DNA from: Perognathus longimembris pacificus
Taxonomy: Eukaryota; Chordata; Mammalia; Rodentia; Heteromyidae
DNA: 64,000 bases
Direction: 5' to 3'
Assembly: GCF_023159225.1 (NCBI RefSeq)
Contig: NC_063161.1
Coordinates: forward strand, 1,266,495 to 1,330,494
Shown here piece by piece: positions 54,992-64,000 of the stretch. The notes under the pieces were generated by a model. The model searched no databases and had not been told where the DNA came from. It saw nothing but the letters and a program-made list of their open reading frames with translations. The position numbers were made by a program, and so were the translations under genes. The first letter of the stretch is position 1, and each line of letters opens with the position of its first letter.

Positions 54992-55912
54992 GTGGATGGA
55001 TGAATAGATGGGTGGATGGGAGGGTGGATGGATGGGTGGATGGGTGGGTGGGTGGATGGGTGGATGGATGAATAGATGGGTGGATGGATGGGTGGATGGA
55101 TGGGTGGATGAATAGATGGGTGGATGGGAGGGTGGATGGATGGGTGGATGGGTGGGTGGGTGGATGGATGAATAGATGGGTGGATGGGAGGGTGGATGGA
55201 TGGGTGGATGAATAGATGGGTGGGTGGGAGGGTGGATGGATGGGTAGATGAAGGGGAGGGTGGATGAATAGATGGGTGGATGGATGGGTGGATGGGTGGG
55301 TGGGTAGATGAAGTGGTGGGTGGATGGGTGGATGGGTGAGTGGATGAATAGATGGGTGGATGAATGGATGGGTGGATGGGAGGGTGGGTGGATGGATGGA
55401 TAAATGGATGAATGGGTGGGTGGATGGATGAATGGGTGAGTAGATGGGTGGGTGAATGGATAGGTGAATGGATGTGTAGATGGGTGGATGGCTGGATGAA
55501 GGGGTGGGTGGATGGGTGGGTGGGTAGATGGATGGGTGGGTGGATGGGTGGATGGATGGGTGGATGGGTGTGTGGATGGATGGGTGGATGGGTGGGTGGG
55601 TGGATGGGTGGATAGGTGGGTGGATGGGTGTGTGGGTGGATGGGTGGATGGATGGGTGGATGACGGGGTGGGTGGATGGGTGGGTGGATGAAGGGGTGGG
55701 TGGGTGGGTGGTTGGATGGGTGGGTGAATAGATGGGTGAATGGGGAAAGGCTGGATGGAAAGATAAGTGAGTGGATAGATGGACAGACAGGTGAGTGGAG
55801 AAGTGGACTTGGACAGATGGGTGGGTGGATGGTGGGTGGAGGGGGGTGGAGGAGGTGGGTGGGTGGGTGGGTGGGTGGAGGGAGAGTGGAGGGATGGGTG
55901 GGTGGATACATG
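54992..55912. repeat. GGAT/GGTG tetranucleotide array
   Basis: About 920 bp of GGAT/GGTG/GAAT tetramers on the plus strand. It is the complement of the CCAT arrays at 11.4 and 28.8 kb and so lies in inverted orientation to them. Sub-blocks of 40-60 bp recur ('gatgaatagatgggtgga'). The minus frames (Thr/His/Pro/Ile) and plus frames (Trp/Met/Asp/Gly) are by-products. Confidence 0.93.
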
Positions 55913-56095
55913 ACCAGGTGAACGGATGAATGAATGGAATGGGGACCAGCAAAGGCCTCGCCACCACAGTCATTCACACTATGGGCCGAGAGTTCTGCGT
56001 TCTTCCTTCTTCCTCCATCTTGTTTCTGTGTTACACCAGCTCCAGCACCTCGGACAGCTCTCCTGCTGCCCAGGCTGCTCTGTCTGTGCTGTGTC
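55913..56095. other. Spacer between arrays
   Basis: Unrepeated, no feature recognised. Confidence 0.3.
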
Positions 56096-57006
56096 CCCCC
56101 CCATGCTGTGCTCCCATGCTGTGCTCCCCATGCTCTCCTCCCCGTGCTGTGCTCCCCATGCTCTCCTCCCCGTGCTGTGCTCCCGTGCTGTGCTCCCCGT
56201 GCTCTCCTCCCCGTGCTGTGCTCCCGTGCTCTCCTCCCCGTGCTGTGCTCCCCATGCTCTCCTCCCCGTGCTGTGCTCCCCGTGCTGTGCTCCCCGTGCT
56301 CTCCTCCCCATGCTCTCCTCCCCGTGCTGTGCTCCCGTGCTCTCCTCCCCGTGCTGTGCTCCCCGTGCTGTGCTCCCCATGCTCTCCTCCCCGTGCTGTG
56401 CTCCCATGCTCTCCTCCCGTGCTGTGCTCCCCATGCTCTCCTCCCCGTGCTGTGCTCCCCATGCTCTCCTCCCCGTGCTGTGCTCCCCATGCTCTCCTCC
56501 CCGTGCTGTGCTCCCGTGCTCTCCTCCCCGTGCTGTGCTCCCCGTGCTGTGCTCCCCATGCTCTCCTCCCCGTGCTGTGCTCCCCATGCTCTCCTCCCCG
56601 TGCTGTGCTCCCCATTCTCTCCATCCCGTGCTGTGCTCCCCATGCTGTGCTCCCTAATCTGTGCTCCCCATGCTGTGCTCCCGTGCTGTGCTCCCCATGC
56701 TCTCCTCCCCGTGCTGTGCTCCCCATGCTCTCCTCCCCGTGCTGTGCTCCCGTGCTGTGCTCCCCATGCTCTCCTCCCCGTGCTGTGCTCCCCATGCTCT
56801 CCTCCCCGTGCTGTGCTCCCGTGCTCTCCTCCCCGTGCTGTGCTCCCCATGCTCTCCTCCCCGTGCTGTGCTCCCGTGCTCTCCTCCCCGTGCTGTGCTC
56901 CCCGTGCTGTGCTCCCCATGCTCTCCTCCCCGTGCTGTGCTCCCCATGCTCTCCTCCCCGTGCTGTGCTCCCCGTGCTGTGCTCCCGTGCTGTGCTCCCC
57001 ATGCTG
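56096..57006. repeat. 14-bp minisatellite, about 65 copies, two alternating unit types
   Basis: Units CCCCGTGCTGTGCT and CCCCATGCTCTCCT alternate, often giving a 28-bp pair. Some units lack one C (13 bp), which shifts frame; even so no stop arises, so frames stay open on both strands (Cys/Leu/Pro/Ser on plus; Gly/Glu/His/Arg on minus). Confidence 0.95.
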
Positions 57007-57227
57007 CGCTGCTCTTGTGTAATGGCTGCAGGTGCGGCCCCCGCCCCCCGTCATGGTCTTTGCCGCCCCAGCTCTTCCACAGGCCTCGTGGGCCGGCGGT
57101 GCTCGGGGCGCTGGGTGTCGTTCACCTCCCTCGGCGCGCGGCCGTCTCCTCACACAGCCATCTCTCTCTACTCGCTGCATGCTACAGAAACGGGGAAGGA
57201 AGACACCGATGGAACCACGGGGCCAAC
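57007..57227. other. Unique GC-rich spacer
   Basis: Leads from the 14-bp array to the SINE. No feature is recognised. Confidence 0.3.
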
Positions 57228-57426
57228 TTTATTTGGCCAGTCCTGGGGCTTGAACTCGGGGCCTGAGCACTGTCCCTGGCTTCCTTTTTGCTCAAGGCTA
57301 GCACTCTGCCACTTGAGCCACAGCGCCACTTCTGGCTGTTTTCTGTATATGTGGTGCTGGGGAATCGAACCCGGGGCTTCGTGCGTGCGAGGTGAGCACT
57401 CTACCACTAGGCCATGTTCCCAGCCC
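57228..57426 (-). mobile_element. Dimeric ID-like (tRNA-derived) SINE, antisense
   Basis: Read on the minus strand: unit 1 'ggcctagtggtagagtgc' (A-box-like) and 'gggttcgattccccagcacc' (B-box-like); a linker ending 'cagaaaacagccagaagtgg'; then unit 2 'gctgtggctcaagtggcaga' and 'gagttcaagccccaggac'. Both units have tRNA-type internal promoter boxes in order. The tail is the T/A-rich 'aactttattt' on the plus strand. This is the best-preserved SINE here and the main basis for suggesting a geomyoid rodent. It is probably transcription-competent at most, not coding. Confidence 0.85.
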
Positions 57427-58347
57427 GTGCGCGTGTTCTGTGTCACCTTTGAAGAAGTCCTGGCGCGGTTCTGAGTGGCATCCGCCGCGGGCGAGGGTTC
57501 TTTCCGTGGGGGCCCAGGTTCCTGCCGCGCCGCCCGCTCTGGGGGTCGGGATGGGCAGCGCAGCTGAGACACGTGGAGGGGGACGAGGAAGGGGCCAGCG
57601 CCGTGGGGTGAGAACGGGCTCAGAGGTGGACGGAGGCTCGAGGGAGGACCCTGGACGGCGGCGTCCATGGCCGCGTGTGCAGATGTCCCCCGCGGGGCTT
57701 CTGGGGCCTCCGTCCACGCGCGCTCCGTCCACGCAGGCTGCGCGGCGGATCGGCGGTGGCCGGTGGAGGCCCGCGGCTGGGGCCCCGTGGAATCCACTGG
57801 ACACCGGTCTGCGTTCGCTTCCACGCGTGGCAGCGTGCGTGGCCTTTCTCTTCCCACCATCACCCTTTGGGGGTGCTGGCAGGGCTCCTCCTGGAGCGGA
57901 GGGGACTCCAGCTCTGAGGCCGGCGCCCCGTCTGGGGTGGGCAGTAGCGGCGGGCACGCCACCTCCACCCCGTGGCCTCCCCCTGGCGGGCGCGGCCCGA
58001 CGGCAGCTGGGCGGCTCCTGGCTGGAGGAGGCGGGGCCCTTGGGCTTCCCGACAGGAGACGCGCATCCGAGGCTCAGCCTGGCGCAGTCCCGGGGCCCCG
58101 CCTGCCGTCTATGGCGCCCAGAGCCTCCTTGCAGCCGTGGCCTCGGGAATCCTACGCCGCTTCGGATGGATCTCTCTGGGGAGAAGATGGGCGGGGGGGG
58201 GGGGGGGGAGGAGGCCCTCAGACCAGGCCGTCAGAGACGCACACCGCGAGTCAGCAGAGGGAGCGCACTGAGACGGCGGCGCTGGGCCTCAAGACACCCC
58301 CACCCCAACCCCCACGTCGAGACGGCAGCTTGCGCTCGCTGTCCTGA
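57427..58347. other. CpG-rich DNA, no gene assigned
   Basis: GC- and CpG-rich; a G-run of about 15 lies at 58,193-58,208. A 412-codon plus frame and a 266-codon minus frame overlap here. Neither has a domain, and the first part of the minus frame is antisense SINE. No gene is supported. Confidence 0.4.
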
Positions 58348-58510
58348 AGCAGGGGAGCACGGGACCCCAAAACAAAGAGAGGAGCACGGGACCCTAAAAC
58401 AAGAGGAGGGGCACCGGACCCCAAAACAAGGAGGGGAGCACAGGAGCCCAAAACAAGGAGGGGAGCACAGAAGCCCAAAACGAAGAGAGGAGCACAGGAG
58501 CCCAAAACAA
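58348..58510. repeat. 27-bp minisatellite, about 6 copies
   Basis: Unit about 27 bp: GGAGCACAGGAGCCCAAAAC, then AAGGAGG or AAAGAGA. The spacing was checked near 58,441-58,468. It is purine-rich. Confidence 0.88.
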
Positions 58511-58595
58511 ATGGGCTGTTTCTGTGTGGAGAAATGGCAGCCATGGGTGGGAGACAGAGCAGGGCACCCCAGGCCCCACCCCACAGGGCAGGAAG

Positions 58596-58684
58596 ACCCT
58601 GAGGTCTCTCTCCAGTCCCATGAGATCTGAGGATCATGGTTTGAAGCTAGCCTGGGTGGGAAAGTCCAATTAACCACACACACG

Positions 58685-58720
<36 letters not shown>

Positions 58721-58755
58721 GCCGGAAGTAGAGCTGTGGCTCAAGTGATAGACAC
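58596..58755 (+). mobile_element. SINE fragment with a CA run inside
   Basis: 'gatctgaggatcatggtttg', 'aagctagcctgggtggga' and 'aaagtccaattaacca' are the middle of the local SINE in sense orientation. A CA/CG run (58,673-58,720) follows, then 'gccggaagtagagctgtggc' and 'tcaagtgatag', the start of the ID-like unit. The rest of the unit is replaced by another CA-rich tract. The SINE's own A/C-rich linker probably seeded the microsatellite. Confidence 0.7.
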
Positions 58756-58837
58756 ACAGACATAGAAACACACAGACACACAGACACACACATATACACA
58801 TACATTCAAATGATACACAGAGACACACAGAGACACA

Positions 58838-58874
<37 letters not shown>

Positions 58875-58875
58875 C
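58756..58875. repeat. CA-rich microsatellite
   Basis: CACACAGA-type interrupted repeat, ending in a pure CA run (about 58,838-58,870). It follows directly from the SINE fragment. Confidence 0.92.
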
Positions 58876-59142
58876 ATTCATCACAGGTCTGGAGGCCACT
58901 TTGCCGGGGGAAACGATCCTTCTCGCCTCTCCCAGCACCCGGGGCTCCGGGCTCTCTGGGCTGCTGGCCACATCCTCCTGTCTCTCCCTTTCCACAAGTC
59001 TTCTCCCTGTGTCTCAGAGCCCTCTCGGCACCCCCTCACGAGGATGTCCACCCCAGGGGAACTCAACTCTAAATAATTAACGATTTCATTTACAAAAATC
59101 CTTTTTCCAATCACTGTGGCCTACACTCAGGCTCCAGAGTTT
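58876..59142. other. Unique spacer
   Basis: Includes an AT-rich piece (59,068-59,115, CTAAATAATTAACG and TTTCATTTACAAAAATCC) that could be an enhancer fragment. Otherwise nothing. Confidence 0.25.
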
Positions 59143-59978
59143 AGGATGTGGATAATCATGGGGACCCGATTCTGGTTTGGAACGTGGATGGATAAACACA
59201 GGGACATGATTCTAGTTTAAGATGTGGATAATCATGGGGCACAGTTCTAGTTTGGGACGTGGATGGATAATTATGGGGACATGATTCTGGTTTGTGATAT
59301 GGATAATTACGGGGACACAATTCTGGTTTGGGACATGGATGGACAGTCACGGGGACACGATTCTGGTTTGGGACATGGATGGATAATCATGGGGACACAG
59401 TTCTGGTTTGGGATGTGGGTGGATAATCACGGGGACATGATTCTGGTTTCGGACGTGGATGGATAGTTATGAGGCCACTGTTCTGGTTTGGGATGTGGAT
59501 AATCACGGGGACACGATTCTGGTTTGGGACGTGGATGGATAATCACGGGGACACAATTTTGGTTCAGGGTGTGGATAATCACAGGGACACAGTTCTGGTT
59601 TGGGATGTGGATAGTCACGGGGACGTGATTCTGGTTTGGGACGTGGATGGACAGTCATGGGGACACGATTCTGGTTTGGGACGTGAATGGATAATCACGG
59701 GGACACGATTTTGGTTCGGGATGTGGATAATCACGGGACACAGTTCTGGTTTGGGACGTGGATGGATAATCACAGGGACACGATTCTGGTTTGGGATGTG
59801 GATGGACAGTCACGGGACATGATTCTGGTTTGTGATATGGATAATTATGGGGACATGATTCTGGTTTATGATATGGATGGAGAGTCACAGGGACACGATT
59901 CTGATTCGGGATGTGATAATCACGGGGGCACAGTTCTGGTTCGGGACGTGGATGGCCAGTCACGGGGACACGATTCTG
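59143..59978. repeat. 36/40-bp minisatellite, about 21 copies
   Basis: Unit 40 bp: GATAATCACGGGGACACGAT, TCTGGTTTGGGACGTGGATG. 36-bp units lack one GGAT. The period was checked (59,361 to 59,401). Variants are ATAGTCAC, GATATGG and ACATG. Frames are open on both strands without meaning. Confidence 0.94.
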
Positions 59979-61150
59979 TTTTTTGCAGAGCCGCTGAGCG
60001 AGCAACCCCGCTCGCCAAAGCTCGGTTGAACGCAGGGCCATGTAGGCTTCCACGCTGCTCGCCCCGCTTCTGTTCCCTGTCTAATAACATCTTAGGGAAA
60101 CTCCGTGGGGCGGAGAGGCCGCTCCCGCGTGGAGTGCGTTTCCGCGCTGCTGACGCTCGGGAGGCCGGCGTGCGGAGGCCGCGAGGGCGTGCTGGGCGCC
60201 GTGGAGACGCTCTCCATGCGGGAGCCCGCGGGGCCGGGGGGGGGGGGGGCTTTGGTCAGGCTTGAAGCCGTCCCCAGTCTTCTGAAGTGTGTGGCACGGC
60301 GTACATGATCACACCGCCACGGTGACTTTGCACACTACCGTGTGGCCTGCTTCGAGCCCCGGGTGGGGAGTGAAGCGAGGCTCTCGTGGGGGTGGGGGTG
60401 GGGTGGGCGGAGCGATGCTGAGGGCGTGGCTGGCCGGGCGGCGTGGGGCGGACCTGCCTCCCCCGGTCAGCACCACACCCTGCATGAGCGGCGGAGGGGT
60501 CTGCGCCCCAGCGAGGGGAAGTGGCTTGGCCGAGGACGGAGGAGCCGTGTTGATGATTCCGTGTGCCGTGGGCTCAGAGCCTGTGTCCCCCCTTGTACGG
60601 AGGAGGAGGGGACCTCCGAGCAGCCGGGCGTTTGCCGGGCAGGCCCGTGGAGCCCTTGGCGCCTGTCGTCCTCACCAGGCGCTGCTGAGTGATCGATCCC
60701 GGGGCGCGTGCCGTCCCCGGCCACCCCAGGCACGCGTCGCGGGACAAGGCCTCAGAGCAGCCTCCCCGCCCCCCGTGGGCAGCAGAGACGCAGGGGCTGG
60801 CGGGGGAAGCCCGGCCCCGGGGCCCCGAGGGAAGGACCGCAGGCGGGTTCCTCGTGCGCGGCTGGGGCGTCGTATGGAAGGACTGCGCTGGAGCTGTGCG
60901 CTGCCCGGCTCTCCCGCGTGGACGCCCCGCCGCGGAGCCTCGGTGCGCAAAGGAAGCGGTGCCCGGGGCCCGCACGCCTGGCCGGTGGCAGCTGCGGCGC
61001 CCGGCAGCCTGCAGTGCCCGGGCGGGGCGCGGGGTGCGGTCACGTTTGCTCTGCAGGGAGAGCAGAGGCGGAGCGACCGTCGGCGGCTGATGACGAAACG
61101 ACAGGAGCGGGGTGCAGGCAGAGGCAGAAACGGGGCGACGGGGCCCGCGG
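59979..61150. other. CpG-rich block, no gene assigned
   Basis: Dense CpG from about 60,090. G-runs near 60,236-60,248. Frames up to 298 codons (plus, 60,289-61,185) and 267 codons (minus, 60,574-61,377) overlap each other and have no domain. CpG-island-like; no transcript signal was read. Confidence 0.4.
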
Positions 61151-61268
61151 GCCGCGCTCTGGAGGGGTCTGCCTGCCTGCCATGACCCGAGGGAGGCCTC
61201 GCTCTGGAGGGGGGCTGCCTGCCATGACCCGAGGGAGGCCTCGCTCTGGAGGGGGGCTGCCGGCCTGC
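61151..61268. repeat. 42-bp repeat, about 2.5 copies
   Basis: Unit 42 bp: CATGACCCGAGGGAGGCCTC, GCTCTGGAGGGGGGCTGCCT, GC. The spacing was checked (61,181 to 61,223). Confidence 0.9.
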
Positions 61269-61550
61269 TACCACCGGAGGCCGGGGCCCAATGCAGCCCC
61301 TTCAGGGCTGGACCCAGCGGACATTGTGCGCTGAGCCCCGGCTCCTCCTCCGGGGGCCGGCCGGCCCCTTCCCCCACTGGAAGACACCGCGTGCTTACGT
61401 TTTTATCTCAGCCACGACCGATGGCGGCTTGAAACCCTGCAGCACAGTTGATTTACTACTATCTTGCAGGAAACCCTCTTTCCCTGCATCTCACGGAGCC
61501 GGGTGGCATGGAAACCAGGGCCAGGCTCCCCAGCCCCCTGGCACTGTGGC
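61269..61550. other. Spacer
   Basis: Unrepeated. 61,385-61,480 is less GC-rich. No feature recognised. Confidence 0.3.
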
Positions 61551-61735
61551 AGGGGTGGCACTGTGGTGGGGTGGCACCGTGGTGGGGGTGTCACCACAAT
61601 GGGGGTGTCACCGTGGTGGGGTGCCACCGTGGTGGGGGTGTCACCACAATGGGGGTGTCACCGTGGTGGGGTGGCACCGTGGTGGGGGTGTCACCACAAT
61701 GGGGGTGTCACCGTGGTGGGGTGGCACTGCCGTGG
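61551..61735. repeat. 50-bp repeat, about 3.5 copies
   Basis: Unit 50 bp: GGGGTGGCACCGTGGTGGGG, GTGTCACCACAATGGGGGTG, TCACCGTGGT. The spacing was checked (61,571 to 61,621). It has an inner 20-25 bp sub-repeat of TGTCACC...GTGG. G-rich on plus. Confidence 0.92.
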
Positions 61736-62342
61736 GGCTGCATTCTGGCCTCCAGCAAGGGCAGGCTGTCGGTGGTAAAGTCCACCTGAGCGTCCGGGGA
61801 GGACCCCTGGTTGCATTTGTTGGACAGCAGAGGCCGACCAGAGAATTGGACCCGGGGTGCAGAACCACCCCTGGGAACTTTCAGCTCCGCACAGCAGATC
61901 TCGCCCGGGGCCTGCGCTGGCCGGGAGTGCGGGTGGTGGATGTGAACCCGTGCAGAGACGAGCCGTGAGGGGCGTCCAGGGCACAGAGCGGGACCACGGA
62001 GCGGGGTCTGAGCGCGAGGGAGGGGCGTCCCGGCCACCCGCCTGAGGCCGAGGCTGCGTGGGGCTTGCGTGTCCCTTCCTCACTGCAGAAGGTGAGGCGG
62101 ACAGAGCGGGGCGTGGGAGGAAGGGCGCTGTGTGCCGGGGCACGCCCCGAGCACGCGGCCTGAGAGCCTGGGAACGCTGCGTGTGCGCTCGGGCACAGGC
62201 ACCGAGCCGGGGCCTGGGTGTGCGTGGGGGTGGCAGAGGGAGGAGCCACGCAGGCCAGATGGGGGTCCGCAGCGCGTACGGCCACTGCAGCCCCGCGGGG
62301 CATCAGCAGTGCCGACAGAAGCAAGAACGCAGCTCCAAACTA
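61736..62342. other. Unique GC-rich DNA
   Basis: Overlapping frames without domains. No gene or family. Confidence 0.35.
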
Positions 62343-62488
62343 AACTCCAGGGGACGCCATGTCCTCCGGGGCCGGGAGCTCCGGGGGACGCCATGTCCTC
62401 CGGGGCCGGAGCTCCGGGGGACGCCATGTCCTCCGGTGCCGGGAGCTCCGGGGGACGCCATGTCCTCCAGGGCCGGGAGCTCCGGCAG
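62343..62488. repeat. 34-bp repeat, about 4 copies
   Basis: Unit 34 bp: GGGACGCCATGTCCTCCGGG, GCCGGGAGCTCCGG. The spacing was checked (62,353 to 62,387). Confidence 0.9.
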
Positions 62489-62636
62489 CAGGAGGGAGAC
62501 ATGGGAGCCTTCCCTCAAGGTAGAGGCTCTAAGCAGGCCGGCAGGGATCGGTGCTCACAATGTTGTGCAATAGCTCTGCTTCTATCCTGCACACCACAGG
62601 GGCCTGCTTCCCTCTCACAGGTTAGGGGGACGAGGA
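62489..62636. other. Spacer before the terminal array
   Basis: Unrepeated; nothing recognised. Confidence 0.3.
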
Positions 62637-64000
62637 CAGGGGCGATGGTGACAGGGGATGATGGTGACAGGGGATGATGATGACAGGGGATGATGACAGG
62701 GGATGATGACAGGGGATGATGACAGGGGATGGTGACAGGGGATGATGATGACAGGGGATGATGGTGACAGGGGATGATGATGACAGGGGATGATGGTGAC
62801 AGGGGATGATGGTGACAGGGGATGATGATGACAGGGGGTGATGATGACAGGGGATGATGACAGGGGATGATGATGACAGGGGATGATGGTGACAGGGGAT
62901 GATGATGACAGGGGATGATGACAGGGGATGATGATGACAGGGGATGATGATGAAAGGGGATGATGGTGACAGGGGATGATGGTGACAGGGGATGATGACA
63001 GGGGGTGATGATGACAGGGGATGATGATGACAGGGGATGATGATGACAGGGGATGATGGTGACAGGGGATGAGGGTGACAGGGGATGATGACAGGGGGTG
63101 ATGATGACAGGGGATGATGGTGACAGGGGATGATGGTGACAGGGGATGATGATGACAGGGGATGATGACAGGGGATGATGGTGACAGGGGATGATGACAG
63201 GGGATGATGATGACAGGGGATGATGACGACAGGGGATGATGATGACAGGGGGTGATGATGACAGGGGATGATGATGACAGGGGATGATGATGACAGGGGA
63301 TGATGGTGACAGGGGATGATGATGACAGGGGATGATGGTGACAGGGGATGATGACAGGGGATGATGGTGATAGGGGATGATGACAGGGGATGATGACAGG
63401 GGATGATGATGACAGGGGATGATGGTGACAGGGGATAATGGTGACAGGGGATGATGATGACAGGGGATGATGGTGACAGGGGATGATGACAGGGGATGAT
63501 GATGACAGGGGATGATGGTGACAGGGGATGATGACAGGGGATGATGATGACAGGGGATGATGATGACAGGGGATGATGGTGACAGTGGATGATGATGACA
63601 GGGGATGATGACAGGGGATGATGACAGGGGATGATGGTGACAGGGGATGATGACAGGGAATGATGATGACAGGGGATGATGATGACAGGGGATGATGGTG
63701 ACAGGAGATGATGGTGACAGGGGATGATGACGGGATGATGATGACAGGGGATGATGGTGACAGGGGATGATGACAGGGGATGATGATGACAGGGGATGAT
63801 GATGACAGGGGGTGATGATGACAGGGGATGATGATGACAGGGGATGATGGTGACAGGGGATGATGACAGGGGATGATGGTGACAGGGGATGATGACAGGG
63901 GATGATGACAGGGGATGATGATGACAGGGGATGATTATGACAGGGGATGATGATGACAGGGGGTGATGATGACAGGGGATGATGATGACAGGGGATGATG
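62637..64000. repeat. 14/17-bp GATGATGACAGGGG minisatellite, about 85 copies, cut by the window end
   Basis: Units are GATGATGACAGGGG (14 bp) or the 17-bp forms GATGATGATGACAGGGG and GATGATGGTGACAGGGG, in irregular order. Nearly every unit contains TGACAG, the core recognised by MEIS/PREP/TGIF factors. The plus strand is almost all purine plus T. The array continues beyond the window, so its full size is unknown. No stable frame. Confidence 0.95.

Noticed and set aside
54982..57180. 732-codon minus frame
   Set aside because: Joins the tetranucleotide array to the 14-bp array; both are stop-free repeats.
57228..57426. tRNA genes
   Set aside because: The A/B boxes belong to an ID-like SINE; there is no intact cloverleaf.
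1..64000. Any prokaryotic gene, operon, phage or integrative element
   Set aside because: The window has vertebrate L1 and SINE sequences, microsatellites and no ribosome-binding or operon structure.

Overview
The window is nuclear DNA from a mammal, almost certainly a rodent. It carries degenerate LINE-1 copies on both strands, CpG-rich stretches, microsatellites, very many minisatellites, and tRNA-derived (ID-like) SINEs. The clearest SINE (57,228-57,426, minus strand) is a dimer of two ID-like units. From memory it matches the SINE type of geomyoid rodents (pocket mice, kangaroo rats). The clade is therefore an inference from repeat type, not from a database match. I find no protein-coding gene that I can support. 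The long open frames are all explained by stop-free tandem repeats or GC-rich sequence.

Layout: (a) 1-5.1 kb: unique GC-rich DNA, a broken plus-strand L1 (about 1.1-4.1 kb), then an AT-richer block with HOX/PBX/MEIS-type motifs. (b) 5.3-22.4 kb: large minisatellites with units of 37, 49, 43, 42 and 39 bp and a CCAT-type array. They are separated by enhancer-like AT-rich islands (8.3-8.9 and 16.5-16.8 kb), CpG-rich blocks (15-16.5 and 19.2-20.2 kb), SINEs and an antisense L1 3' end. (c) 22.4-26 kb: a degenerate plus-strand L1 and a pure GAG tract. (d) 26-45 kb: enhancer-like islands (26.6-27.1, 27.9-28.1, 31.7-32.0, 32.4-32.7, 36.5-36.6, 39.3-39.7, 43.0-43.6 kb) alternating with arrays of 38, 51, 19, 69, 31, 41 and 39 bp units. 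(e) 45.3-48.9 kb: a composite minus-strand L1. (f) 49.5-64 kb: arrays of 35, 18, 49, 4, 14, 27, 36-40, 42, 50, 34 and 14/17 bp units; the last runs off the window end.

By eye about 20 kb, nearly a third of the window, is tandem repeat. The islands look like developmental enhancers in a gene-poor interval: TAAT cores, TGACAG (MEIS/TGIF) cores and PBX-HOX-type sites in AT-rich DNA inside a GC-rich background. Several minisatellites amplify a recognisable factor site once per unit: TGATTGACAG (PBX-MEIS/PREP) at 31.3-31.6 kb, CACTTCCTGT (ETS) at 20.7-22.4 kb, CACGTG (E-box) at 35.3-36.4 kb and TGACAG at 62.6-64 kb. If any previously undescribed system is present, the best candidate is this mixture of HOX/TALE-type enhancer islands and motif-amplifying minisatellites. 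That is a hypothesis; I could not run a conservation, motif-enrichment or repeat search.
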